DNA of 64,000 nucleotides from Pseudodesulfovibrio sp. zrk46. Its GTDB lineage: Bacteria > Desulfobacterota > Desulfovibrionia > Desulfovibrionales > Desulfovibrionaceae. Made by a program: the position numbers and the translations under genes. Location: contig NZ_CP051216.1 of the NCBI RefSeq assembly GCF_012516435.1, forward strand, positions 2,622,001-2,686,000, given 5' to 3'. The notes beneath the pieces are model-generated. The model was not told the DNA's origin. It searched no databases and saw nothing but the letters and a program-made list of their open reading frames with translations. Shown one piece after another: positions 18,206 to 25,646 of this stretch. Within the stretch, counting starts at the first letter, position 1. Every line of letters starts with the position of its first letter.

Positions 18206-19708
18206 CTATCGATCCGAGGGATCGTTAATGACGTTGATCGCTTCCTTCAAAATATGTTGCAGGGCATGCAACGCCTTGGAATCGTTTGTTTGTGTGTTTG
18301 TCTTGTCCGGGTGGCCGCTGTGCTCGACGGTTGTCTTTGCGCACTGGGCGTCTTCCACCGTTCTGACGCCGTAGCCCACTTTCCTCACGTAGATGAGGTT
18401 CTTGGGGGAGACGTTGTCGGAAGTGATGCCGCGTCCGGCCGAGCCGCTGCCCAGCGTCATGGACGGGAAAAGGTTGGTGGTGGCGCCCATGCCGCCGAAA
18501 GAGGCGGGTGTGTTTACCAGCAGCCTGCCCACAGGCTTCTTCAGCGCGAACTGACGAATGACCTCTTTGTCTCCGGAGTGAATGGACAGGGTGTGAGAGT
18601 TCCTTTCGTGCAGGAGCAGCTCGATGCACTTTTCGCATGCGTGCATCCAGTCGTCTTCTTCGTAGAAAGCGAGCACCGGAGAAAGGAGTTCGCGGGAATA
18701 GGGATCGGTTTCGGAGACGTATTTGCGACGGGCAATGAGAACCTTCACGTCTTCGGGGACGTGGAAGCCTGCGCGTCGTGCCAGAGTGGCCGCCGGAACG
18801 CCTACCGTTCCCTTCTTGCGCTGCCCGGCGGGGCAGAAGAAGAGGTCGGCGAGCTTCAGCGATTCCTCTTCGGACATGAAGTAGGCTCCGTGTCCTTCGA
18901 GGATATGGGCGACATCGTCAGCGATGCAGGATTCCACGACGATGGACTGTTCGGCCGAAGGGGCCATGCCATTGTCGAAGGTCTTGCTGGTGATGATGTC
19001 TTTGACGGCCTGATTCAGATCGGCAGTGCGTTCGATGAACGCAGGGCCATTGCCGGTTCCCCCGTAGATGATGGCCTTGCCCGAACATTGGGCGAGTCGC
19101 AGCATGCCGGGGACACCGGAAACCATGATCAGGGAAACCGAAGGATGGTTCATGAGCTCCTGGGAGCCAGCCTTGGTGACTGTATCCAGGTAGGCAAGGC
19201 AGCCTTCGGGAAGCCCTGCGGCGTGGGCCGCTTCGATCATGATGTCCAGCACATGGCTGATGCTCTTCATGACCCGGGGATGCGGAGTGAAGACAATGGC
19301 GTTTCCGGACTTGATGGCTATCAGAGTCTTGTAAATGGTGGTGGAAACCGGACTGGTGACGGGAGAAGCCGCAACAATGACACCGACGGGAACGCCGATA
19401 TCCATAAGTTCATTCTCCTTGTCCTCGCCAATGACGCCGACGCACTGCATGCCGCGAAGATGTTCGCAAACGTGCTTGCATACGAAGGTGTTCTTGGCAA
19501 ACTTGTCCTGCCAAATGCCACTATCCGTTTCCTCTTGGGACATGAGCGCAAGGGACTGGGCGTGTTGTTCGACTGCCTGGGCTACGTGCTCCACGATTGC
19601 ATCCAGCTTCTCTTGCGGGAAGGCGGCCAGTTTTTTCTGTGCCTCAAAAGCGTTCTCCGCCAGAATTCTGGCTTGCTGAATGGAGAGCAGGTCGTTGTCG
19701 ATAATCAT
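18206..19708 (-). CDS. Aldehyde dehydrogenase homologue lacking catalytic residues
   Basis: This 500-residue protein is a full-length relative of the acetaldehyde dehydrogenase at 12547, but the catalytic Cys is Pro250 (FDNGMAPSAEQS against FDNGTVCASEQS), and the oxyanion Asn is Ser119 (PVTSPVSTT against PSTNPTSTT). The frame is intact, and other conserved blocks (TIYKTLIAIKSGNAIVFTPHP; GKAIIYGGTGNGPAFIE; LLVNTPASFGGMG) are kept, so it is under selection, not a decaying pseudogene. A C-terminal extension ends in an amphipathic helix (ALHALQHILKEAINVIND), a likely encapsulation or scaffold peptide. A structural or regulatory role is inferred. ATG 19708 follows AAGGGA at good spacing; 30 nt separate it from cutC. 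Confidence 0.92.
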   Translation of the reverse strand: MIIDNDLLSIQQARILAENAFEAQKKLAAFPQEKLDAIVEHVAQAVEQHAQSLALMSQEETDSGIWQDKFAKNTFVCKHVCEHLRGMQCVGVIGEDKENELMDIGVPVGVIVAASPVTSPVSTTIYKTLIAIKSGNAIVFTPHPRVMKSISHVLDIMIEAAHAAGLPEGCLAYLDTVTKAGSQELMNHPSVSLIMVSGVPGMLRLAQCSGKAIIYGGTGNGPAFIERTADLNQAVKDIITSKTFDNGMAPSAEQSIVVESCIADDVAHILEGHGAYFMSEEESLKLADLFFCPAGQRKKGTVGVPAATLARRAGFHVPEDVKVLIARRKYVSETDPYSRELLSPVLAFYEEDDWMHACEKCIELLLHERNSHTLSIHSGDKEVIRQFALKKPVGRLLVNTPASFGGMGATTNLFPSMTLGSGSAGRGITSDNVSPKNLIYVRKVGYGVRTVEDAQCAKTTVEHSGHPDKTNTQTNDSKALHALQHILKEAINVINDPSDR

Positions 19709-19756
19709 GGTCAATCCCTTTTGCTGTTTCCGGACGTGTCGTTATCTGCTGCCGGG

Positions 19757-20371
19757 TTAGGGGAGCAGGTTTTCAATAGCGTAGAGCTTGGTGATTTTTT
19801 CAAGATCAGGGTGCGGGGTGGGGATGACCAGAGAAGCGTAGACTTCTGCGTCCATGGCTTCCACGGCCTTAACGCCGGATTCGACAGCGGCCTTGCAGGC
19901 AGCGACGTCGCCCTGAACCAGTACGGAGATGTAACCGGAAGCAACGTTCTCGTAGCCGATCAGTTCAACGTCGGCGGTCTTCATCATTGCGTCGGCTGCT
20001 TCCATGGCGAAGACGATGCCGAAGGTTTCGATGAGACCCATTGCGCGGGGACGTTCGCCGTTTTCGTTGGCAGGACCTTCTTCAACGCCGTGGACGTTGA
20101 CGATGTCACCGACGCCGCGGATGGGGCGAGGCATGACGTTCTTTGCGGTCAGCTTGCCGGTTTCGGCAGCAGCGGTGGAACCGGCGGCAACGGATGCCTG
20201 AACGGCAGCCACATCACCCTTGACCATGACACAGACCAGGGTGGAACCGATGTTCTCGTAGGATACGAGTTCGACATCAGCGGTTTTCAGCATGGCATCG
20301 GCACCGCCAATGGCCGGGACCATTCCAATTGTTTCGATGAGACCCAGAGCCTCTTCGCCGTTATACCTCAT
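19757..20371 (-). CDS. Tandem BMC-domain shell protein (BMC-T), first gene of the operon
   Basis: The 204-residue protein has two BMC domains, starting ALGLIETIGMVPAIGGADAM and AMGLIETFGIVFAMEAADAM, joined by a loop of about 25 residues (VNVHGVEEGPANENGERPR). It is the leading gene, 95 nt after the predicted -10 element. ATG 20371 is chosen over the ATG four codons earlier because GGGAG lies at proper distance only from the later one. Confidence 0.93.
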   Translation of the reverse strand: MRYNGEEALGLIETIGMVPAIGGADAMLKTADVELVSYENIGSTLVCVMVKGDVAAVQASVAAGSTAAAETGKLTAKNVMPRPIRGVGDIVNVHGVEEGPANENGERPRAMGLIETFGIVFAMEAADAMMKTADVELIGYENVASGYISVLVQGDVAACKAAVESGVKAVEAMDAEVYASLVIPTPHPDLEKITKLYAIENLLP

Positions 20372-20465
20372 GTGATCTCCCATTGAGCTGGCGTTTCGTA
20401 CAAAGCGTTACTGCAATTTGGTGGCGAAGAGTTAAGAACGATTCTTAGTCCTCAGCCTGATTTTC

Positions 20466-20497
20466 ACCTTAGCCCTTCCTCCAAAGGGGAAGGTCAA
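20466..20497 (-). promoter_or_regulatory. MerR-type promoter of the microcompartment operon
   Basis: On the minus strand, -35 TTGACC (20497-20492) and -10 TAAGGT (20471-20466) are separated by 20 nt. The spacer carries a dyad CCTTCC-N8-GGAAGG. The arrangement is strikingly like the CueR-activated copA promoter of E. coli, which also has TTGACC followed by TTCCCC and GGAAGG. MerR activators act by untwisting such over-long spacers. The first start codon is about 95 nt downstream. Confidence 0.8.
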
Positions 20498-20856
20498 CAC
20501 CCTTTTGTGAAAAAAGTGACTTCTTAGGTCTATTGCACTGTTTTTATGAGGTCTTTTTATTGAATTGACGTGAAAATTACATTTTTGGAGAAAATTAGTG
20601 TCGACATAGGGGGCAACCTCTGCCAAAAGGGGGCTGTCGTATGCGTGTGAAAGCCGGAAACCTACAGCCAGTGCGGGTTTCATTGGGGTTGCCATGGAGA
20701 AATGACAATTCAGTTACGGCTTGGGAAAAATGTAACAAGTTTGTAAGAATCTTCCCCATGCGGTAACCCTTGGATATCAAGGGATAAAGAGGAGTGGAGA
20801 TCCCCGCCATTCCTTGTCGCTGAAGGCCTGGAAACCGCCTGATTTGAGATAGTCTG

Positions 20857-20887
20857 TTGACCTTCCCCTTACGGGAAGGCCTACAAA
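20857..20887 (+). promoter_or_regulatory. MerR-type promoter of the permease operon
   Basis: -35 TTGACC (20857-20862), a 19-nt spacer with the perfect dyad CCTTCCC-N5-GGGAAGG, then -10 TACAAA (20882-20887). It has the same dyad as the divergent promoter at 20466 and points at the permease, small protein and MerR genes. Confidence 0.8.
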
Positions 20888-21012
20888 TTATAAGAGGTGA
20901 GCTTCTTTGTATGGCGAAGCTCTTGGGGTTGTCGTGACGGGTGAAATATCGCGGCAATTCCTGCCAGGAGGTTATGGCCTTTAGTTATTATCATTCCTAC
21001 GGGAGGAGAAAT

Positions 21013-22092
21013 ATGGGGAACGTCTCCATCGCAATTGACCCGGCGGCATTTTCCGCCAAACAGAAGCTCGCTGCGAGCTTCAAAACAAGAGGTATTATTA
21101 CAGCTCTGCTGTCCGGCCTCTTGTATGGTTTTTACACTGCATTCATGACCATGGGCATGTCCGAAGGTATCTGGGTCGTCTGGTACGGCGCAGAATCCGG
21201 CCTGTCCGCTTTTGCTGTCACCTATCTTTTGGCGGCGCTGGGTGCAGCAACCACTGATACCTGTAGTGCTCTGTGGGCCGTTGGTATCGCTGGCTTCCGC
21301 GGCCGTTTTGCCGATTTCCTTCGTACCATCAAGACCAAACCCGGAATGGTAATGGTCACTGCCGCCATTATTGGCGGACCTGTGGCATCCACTTCCTATG
21401 TAGTTGGTCTGCAGTTGGCCGGTTCCATCGTTGTGCCCATCGCCGCGCTCTGCCCGGCTATCGGTGCAATTCTCGGCCGTGTCTGGTTCAAGCAGGAACT
21501 CAACGCCCGCATGCTCATGGGTATCGCCATCTGCTTCGGTGCTTCCGTCATGATCGGCTGGGATGCTCTGAGCCTCGAAGGCGGCAACAACATGATGGTT
21601 GGCCTGTTCTTCGGTTTCCTCGCTGCTTTAGCATGGGGTATTGAAGGCTGCGTCTGCGGCTACGGTACTTCCATGATTGACCCTGAGATCGGCATCACCA
21701 TTCGTCAGGTCACTTCCGGTCTTTCCAACCTGATCATTCTTGTGCCCCTGTTCGGCATGATCTCCGGTGTCGACACCGTTGGCATGGTTGCTCAGTCCTT
21801 CACCGACGCTTCCGCAATGCCCTGGTTCCTGGCAGCCGGCCTGTCCGCCTACCTGACCTTCATGTACTGGTACAAGGGTAACGCCATGTGCGGTGCGGCT
21901 CTCGGCATGGCCTGCAACGGCACCTTCTCCTTCTGGGGACCGTTCTGCTGCTGGATCGTTCTGGGTGTAGCAATGGGTATCGACGGCTGGAACATGGCTC
22001 CCATTGCTTGGGCTGCCGCTGTTGTCATGGTCATCGGTATCTTCTTCATTTCCATGAATCCCATGGATCTGTTCAAAAAGCAGGAGGCATAA
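21013..22092 (+). CDS. DMT/EamA-family permease, probable choline uptake or amine exporter
   Basis: The 359-residue inner-membrane protein has about ten hydrophobic segments in two similar halves (for example IITALLSGLLYGFYTAF, VMVTAAIIGGPVAST, MLMGIAICFGASVMIGW, WFLAAGLSAYLTFMYWY, AAAVVMVIGIFFISM), as in drug/metabolite transporters. Its place opposite cutC and under the same promoter type suggests transport of choline or of trimethylamine or ethanol products; the direction is not shown. The frame extends 24 codons upstream, but ATG 21013 has GGAGGAGAA in front and is clearly the start. The next gene begins immediately after its stop codon. Confidence 0.85.
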   Translation: MGNVSIAIDPAAFSAKQKLAASFKTRGIITALLSGLLYGFYTAFMTMGMSEGIWVVWYGAESGLSAFAVTYLLAALGAATTDTCSALWAVGIAGFRGRFADFLRTIKTKPGMVMVTAAIIGGPVASTSYVVGLQLAGSIVVPIAALCPAIGAILGRVWFKQELNARMLMGIAICFGASVMIGWDALSLEGGNNMMVGLFFGFLAALAWGIEGCVCGYGTSMIDPEIGITIRQVTSGLSNLIILVPLFGMISGVDTVGMVAQSFTDASAMPWFLAAGLSAYLTFMYWYKGNAMCGAALGMACNGTFSFWGPFCCWIVLGVAMGIDGWNMAPIAWAAAVVMVIGIFFISMNPMDLFKKQEA

Positions 22093-22359
22093 ATGATTCC
22101 TCTTAACTACGCTATCCTGAAGATGTTCACCAAGGTTGAGGAAGCTTGCGCGGATTGCGTCATGGACGAACTGCGCGGCACCTACGGCTCCTTCAAGGCT
22201 TTCAAGAAGCCTGCGATCATCGAATCTCTGATGACAGCAGAAGCCAACGGCTTGCTTGAAGAAACCCGTTTCGATCTTGATGAAAACAACGAGTTGCGGG
22301 TGTACTTCCGTGCCCACGAAGAGGGCGCAGCCACCATCAACAAGTACATCAAGGGGTAG
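22093..22359 (+). CDS. Small soluble protein coupled to the permease, unknown function
   Basis: This 88-residue protein starts at the base after the permease stop codon (TAAATG), so it is translationally coupled. It has no membrane segment or signal peptide. It reads as an alpha/beta winged-helix-like fold: helices at the N-terminus (ILKMFTKVEEACADCVMDELRG; AIIESLMTAEANGLLEE) followed by strands (TRFDLDENNELRVYF) and a short helix. Cys residues occur at ADCV. I do not recognise a named family. A regulatory or accessory subunit of the permease is the natural guess. A terminator follows. Confidence 0.75.
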   Translation: MIPLNYAILKMFTKVEEACADCVMDELRGTYGSFKAFKKPAIIESLMTAEANGLLEETRFDLDENNELRVYFRAHEEGAATINKYIKG

Positions 22360-22384
22360 ATTGACCCAATTCTATCTACCGTAT

Positions 22385-22421
22385 AAGGGGGAGGCGTTCG
22401 CGAAGAATGCCTTCCCCTTTT
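22385..22421 (+). terminator. Intrinsic terminator after the permease operon
   Basis: A 13-bp stem with two G-U pairs (GGGGGAGGCGTTC side), a short loop and a terminal TTTT lies about 25 nt after the small gene. Read-through to the MerR gene 180 nt on may still occur. Confidence 0.8.
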
Positions 22422-22601
22422 CTCGCAGCTAAGGAAGTGGAACGCGTATCAGAAGCGAATAACTGATTTTGAAAAGCATCGGTGTTGAACCGGGGCGGTT
22501 AGGGCGGCAACTGGCTGTGTCGCTCCCCGGCAAAAACATTACTTTGGTTATGGTCCAAGTGAGAGAGGGCGCCGACGAAAGACGATGCAAGGGGGAAAGG
22601 C

Positions 22602-23450
22602 ATGAAACCCAAGGGACAAATCTTTATCGGAGATATGAGCAAGATCTGCAACATCTCCAAAAAAGCCCTGCGCTATTACGACGAAATAGGCCTCATTCCA
22701 TCTCAACGCCACGACTACAACAACTACCGTTACTACACTTACGAATCACAGCTCTGCGTACCTGTCATCAAGTACTATAAACAGATGGGCTTCACTCTTG
22801 ATGAGATGAAGGAGTACATTGAGGGCAATACGACCAATGTGTACCGCTCGCTCCAGCGGAGCTTTCAGGCCAAGGCCGAAGAGCTGGAAGAGCAGCAGGA
22901 AGCAATCCGCAGGAAGCAGGTTGCCATCATGGATTGGTCTCATCTCATTCAGGAAGCCGAGAACGTCATCGATCATGACGTGACCGAACCTTCGGTGAAG
23001 TATGTGGAAGCAAGTCAGCTTCTCTTCATGGATCAGACCTTTGAAGATGATATGCGTGGCTCCATCATCAATATCGAGTTCACCAACTACGTGGAGTCTC
23101 TCGGTAATGAAATCACCGGTCCTGTCCTGATCAACTTCTCGTCCATCAGCGACCGAGTCGAAGGATTGGACCAGCCCGTCAAGATCCTTCAGAAAACCCT
23201 CATTCCCACGAAACCCGAACACACCTACACGATGGGCGGGAAAACCATGCTCTCCTGCTACCATATAGGTAATCATGAGGATCTTGGCGAAACGTATGAG
23301 AAAATGCGTCGCTGGGCCCGTCAGCACCAGTACAATGTGAGCGAAGAGTCTTTCGAGCGCTACGTCACCGATTACTGGACCACCAACAACAGCGCCAAGC
23401 ATGTGACCGAGATCCTGATAGAGGTCTCGCGGGCGAATGTGAATAACTAG
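22602..23450 (+). CDS. MerR-family regulator with GyrI-like effector domain, probable choline-locus activator
   Basis: The 282-residue protein has an N-terminal MerR winged helix (GDMSKICNISKKALRYYDEIGLIPSQ at about 9-34; YRYYTYESQ), a dimerising coiled coil (about 85-115, rich in Glu/Gln/Lys), and a C-terminal part of about 150 residues of GyrI-like type (SRANVNN end; the BmrR/Rob effector fold). It does not have the Cys pairs of metal-sensing MerR proteins, so it senses a small organic ligand. Being the only MerR gene in the window and next to three MerR-type promoters, it very likely activates the permease, microcompartment and ackA units. The ligand could be choline or acetaldehyde. Confidence 0.9.
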   Translation: MKPKGQIFIGDMSKICNISKKALRYYDEIGLIPSQRHDYNNYRYYTYESQLCVPVIKYYKQMGFTLDEMKEYIEGNTTNVYRSLQRSFQAKAEELEEQQEAIRRKQVAIMDWSHLIQEAENVIDHDVTEPSVKYVEASQLLFMDQTFEDDMRGSIINIEFTNYVESLGNEITGPVLINFSSISDRVEGLDQPVKILQKTLIPTKPEHTYTMGGKTMLSCYHIGNHEDLGETYEKMRRWARQHQYNVSEESFERYVTDYWTTNNSAKHVTEILIEVSRANVNN

Positions 23451-23473
23451 ATTTATCTATGATCAATAATAGG

Positions 23474-23508
23474 AAAAGGGCTTACGATGAATGTCGTAAG
23501 CCCTTTTT
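23474..23508. terminator. Bidirectional terminator after the MerR gene
   Basis: A 14-bp stem (AAAAGGGCTTACGA and complement) with A- and T-runs lies between the convergent MerR and flavodoxin-ferredoxin genes and can serve both. Confidence 0.85.
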
Positions 23509-23543
23509 CGTTAAGATGGATCTGGCTTGGTCGCCCATTCCGA

Positions 23544-24326
23544 TCAAAGAAAACACTCAGGGGCTTTGCGATCGACAAAGAGCGTATTGATTCTTCCTTG
23601 GGCATCTTTTACCGGGCCGGGCTTCATCTCTCTGGCATGTTGCGGGCACTTTTTGAGACAGGCGCAACAGGTGATACATTTATCCTTATCTATGACGGAG
23701 CTGTTCTGGGGATCGATGGCATCAACCGGGCACAGCTCCGCACATGCCCCGCATTGTTTGCAGTCGTCATTCACGGCGATGAAATCCACGTCCCATAATT
23801 CCGTAATACCGCCATACGGGTGTGTGCCGGGTACCTCGACTTCCTGAATTTCCTTGGCGGCATGGAGTTTTTTACGGATAGAGACTCCGAAAGCGGCGGC
23901 ATGATCAAGGTCATCTCTGTCAGGTCGACCGATGGAAGGAGTTTCGGAGTTGGAGAAAGAGTGCTCTCCTATATACGCGGCGCCAGCAATGGGGAGGCCG
24001 CCGCGCTCCTTGATGATATCCTTGAGTTCAAGAAGAGCGTCCTCATAGGCCCGGTTGCCGTACACCACGACGCAGATTGCGGGAGTGTTGTCTGCCTTCA
24101 AGGCATTGAACCATTCTTCCAATAGAGCTGGGACTCGGCCCATGTATACGGGAACACCGATAATCAACAGCTCGTTCTCCGACGTCTTCAATTCCTGCCG
24201 TCTCGCTTCGGGTTTGGTAATATCGATGAATTCCACCTTGCTGGAATCAATGCCATTCGCGATGGCCTGAACCACCGCTTTGGTTGTTCCTGTTGGTGAA
24301 AAGTATACCAGTTTTATATCTCTCAT
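23544..24326 (-). CDS. Flavodoxin-ferredoxin fusion (EFR1 family)
   Basis: The 260-residue protein has an N-terminal flavodoxin domain with the FMN phosphate loop SPTGTTKAV (about 8-16) and a C-terminal pair of [4Fe-4S] motifs, CKQCGACAELCP and CITCCACLKKCP. It is a soluble electron carrier that can pass electrons between FMN and low-potential clusters. Its partner is unknown. ATG 24326 is better spaced to GGGAGG than the ATG two codons earlier. A divergent TetR gene with a palindromic operator lies upstream, so it is probably repressed by that regulator. Confidence 0.93.
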   Translation of the reverse strand: MRDIKLVYFSPTGTTKAVVQAIANGIDSSKVEFIDITKPEARRQELKTSENELLIIGVPVYMGRVPALLEEWFNALKADNTPAICVVVYGNRAYEDALLELKDIIKERGGLPIAGAAYIGEHSFSNSETPSIGRPDRDDLDHAAAFGVSIRKKLHAAKEIQEVEVPGTHPYGGITELWDVDFIAVNDDCKQCGACAELCPVDAIDPQNSSVIDKDKCITCCACLKKCPQHAREMKPGPVKDAQGRINTLFVDRKAPECFL

Positions 24327-24388
24327 TATCATACCTCCCTGAATGTATGCCTTCGATGAATGTGCGTCATTGAATGATTGTTACTTAT

Positions 24389-24408
24389 GATACGACCCGT
24401 GTCGTATC
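24389..24408. promoter_or_regulatory. Palindromic operator of the TetR regulator
   Basis: GATACGAC-N4-GTCGTATC is a perfect 8-bp inverted repeat in the divergent gap between the flavodoxin-ferredoxin and TetR genes. TetR-family repressors typically bind such sites in their own promoter. Confidence 0.75.
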
Positions 24409-24472
24409 TAAACTTGCCAACCTGTGTCAAGCGTGGCATAAGGCCTTTGTGCCAAAAACAAAGGTGGATACA

Positions 24473-25051
24473 TTGAAGGCAAAGATTGGACGTCCCAGAA
24501 GTGAGAAGTCACAGGGAGCGATATTGGATGCCGTTGACGCTCTTCTCAAGGAGAAGGGCGGGGCAGGGCTGAGTATTGAGGCCATCGCAAGTCGGGCAAA
24601 GGTAGGGAAAAAGACCATCTATCGTTGGTGGCCCTCCATTGCGGACATCGTGCTGGAAGCAGGATTGCGGCGGGCTGCCAAGAGTATTCCAGTTCCTGCC
24701 GAGAAGTCCTTTGAAGAGACGTTTCGCATATTTCTCTCGCGATCCATGTTGTCCATCGCTGATGGTGGCGATGTCTATCTTCGTTATCTGATGGCATATG
24801 CGCAGCAGGACGAACTTTTTCGCGCGAGATTTCGCGAGCAGTTCGTAGAGAAACGTCGTGCGGTGTTGAGTTCCATTCTGTTACAGGCAACGGAGAGTGG
24901 GCAGATTAAATTCAAGCACGAAACGGGCTTGCTGGTGGATATCGTTTTCGGTGCCATGTGGTATCGCTTGCTCGTGGGGCATTCTCCACTGGATGAAGCT
25001 TTTGCGGATGAACTGACCGCGGTGGTCATGGGATACTGTGAGGAGAAGTGA
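24473..25051 (+). CDS. TetR-family transcriptional regulator
   Basis: From TTG 24473 the protein is 192 residues, with the TetR helix-turn-helix at about 25-60 (LSIEAIASRAKVGKKTIYRWWPSIADI) and an all-helical ligand domain after it. The frame opens at ATG 24374, but that region contains the palindromic operator and lacks a ribosome site; TTG 24473 follows AAAGG at 8 nt. It is followed by a cupin gene that overlaps its stop codon. It likely controls itself, the cupin and the divergent flavodoxin-ferredoxin gene. Confidence 0.9.
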   Translation: MKAKIGRPRSEKSQGAILDAVDALLKEKGGAGLSIEAIASRAKVGKKTIYRWWPSIADIVLEAGLRRAAKSIPVPAEKSFEETFRIFLSRSMLSIADGGDVYLRYLMAYAQQDELFRARFREQFVEKRRAVLSSILLQATESGQIKFKHETGLLVDIVFGAMWYRLLVGHSPLDEAFADELTAVVMGYCEEK

Positions 25052-25416
25052 TGAAGCGGGAATCAATCAACTTCAAGGATAAGTTGTCCAAGTTCGATGA
25101 CCACTGGGCTCCGCGAGTGATCGCCGAGATGAACGATTATCAGTTCAAGGTGGTAAAGATTCAGGGTGAATTTGTCTGGCATGATCATAAAGACACGGAT
25201 GAGGTCTTTATCGTCATAAGCGGGAAGATGGAAATCGAGTTTCGCGACGGTAAAGTCGAGATCGGTCCGGGCGAAATGTATGTGGTTGAGAAGGGGGCAG
25301 AGCACAAGCCCTTTGCCAAAGATGAATGCGAAATACTCATCGTTGAGCCCCGGGGGGTTGTGAATACTGGAGAATCTGAAAGTGAATTGCAGGCGGAAAA
25401 TGATAGGTGGGTGTAG
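25051..25416 (+). CDS. Small cupin-domain protein
   Basis: The 121-residue single-domain cupin has motif 1 (FVWHDHKDTDEVFIVISG, with the His-His-Glu set) and motif 2 (IGPGEMYVVEKGAEHKP, with the last His). The set of three His and one Glu can hold a metal. The ligand or reaction is unknown. It overlaps the TetR stop codon (TGATG), so the two are co-translated. Confidence 0.92.
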   Translation: MKRESINFKDKLSKFDDHWAPRVIAEMNDYQFKVVKIQGEFVWHDHKDTDEVFIVISGKMEIEFRDGKVEIGPGEMYVVEKGAEHKPFAKDECEILIVEPRGVVNTGESESELQAENDRWV

Positions 25417-25580
25417 AAACTTTTTGTAAAAATGTCTTTACTTCTTCTCTTGAATGATTCAATGGTGGGTAACTCAGCGTGACTGGACGCACGATTACTT
25501 CTTAGCCCCAATTGGGCACTCACGTTTCGCGTAAGGCAAAAAAGATTTACTCCCACGTACCAGAGCCTTCAAAGTTTATT

Positions 25581-25594
25581 CCCGTATATACGGG
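25581..25594. promoter_or_regulatory. Perfect 14-nt palindrome upstream of rhlE
   Basis: CCCGTATATACGGG is fully self-complementary and lies 53 nt before the helicase start. It may be an operator or part of a folded 5' leader; the rest of the 230-nt gap shows nothing clear. Confidence 0.35.
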
Positions 25595-25646
25595 TTCGAC
25601 TGCTGTCACGCGTCGTCGTTTACATTTCTTTTTTCCAAGGCTTTTA

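Larger units (their letters stand above)
20384..21012. promoter_or_regulatory. Divergent control region of the choline locus
   Basis: This 629-nt gap has no credible gene. It holds the minus-strand MerR-type promoter (20466-20497), the plus-strand MerR-type promoter (20857-20887), a 17-nt inverted repeat CCCTTG-N5-CAAGGG at 20767-20783, and a 7-bp stem GAGCTTC/GAAGCTC at 20899-20922 in the permease leader. About 360 nt separate the two promoters, more than two promoters alone need; the central part is rich in short dyads and could hold further regulator sites or a small RNA, which I cannot show. Confidence 0.7.

Noticed and set aside
15644..20386. A 1580-codon open frame on the plus strand opposite cutC and its neighbours
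   Set aside because: It is the antisense shadow of highly biased GC-rich codons in the cut genes; it has no recognisable domain and spans several real genes with family matches.
20384..20500. Sigma-54 promoter before the microcompartment operon
   Set aside because: No GG-N10-GC pair was found in the gap, whereas the MerR-type promoter is clear.
22440..22601. A fourth MerR-type promoter directly before the MerR gene
   Set aside because: GTTGAACC occurs but no CCTTCC/GGAAGG dyad follows it; only a GC-rich stem is seen.
24374..24472. N-terminal extension of the TetR protein from ATG 24374
   Set aside because: This part contains the palindromic operator, lacks a ribosome site and adds sequence unlike TetR N-termini.
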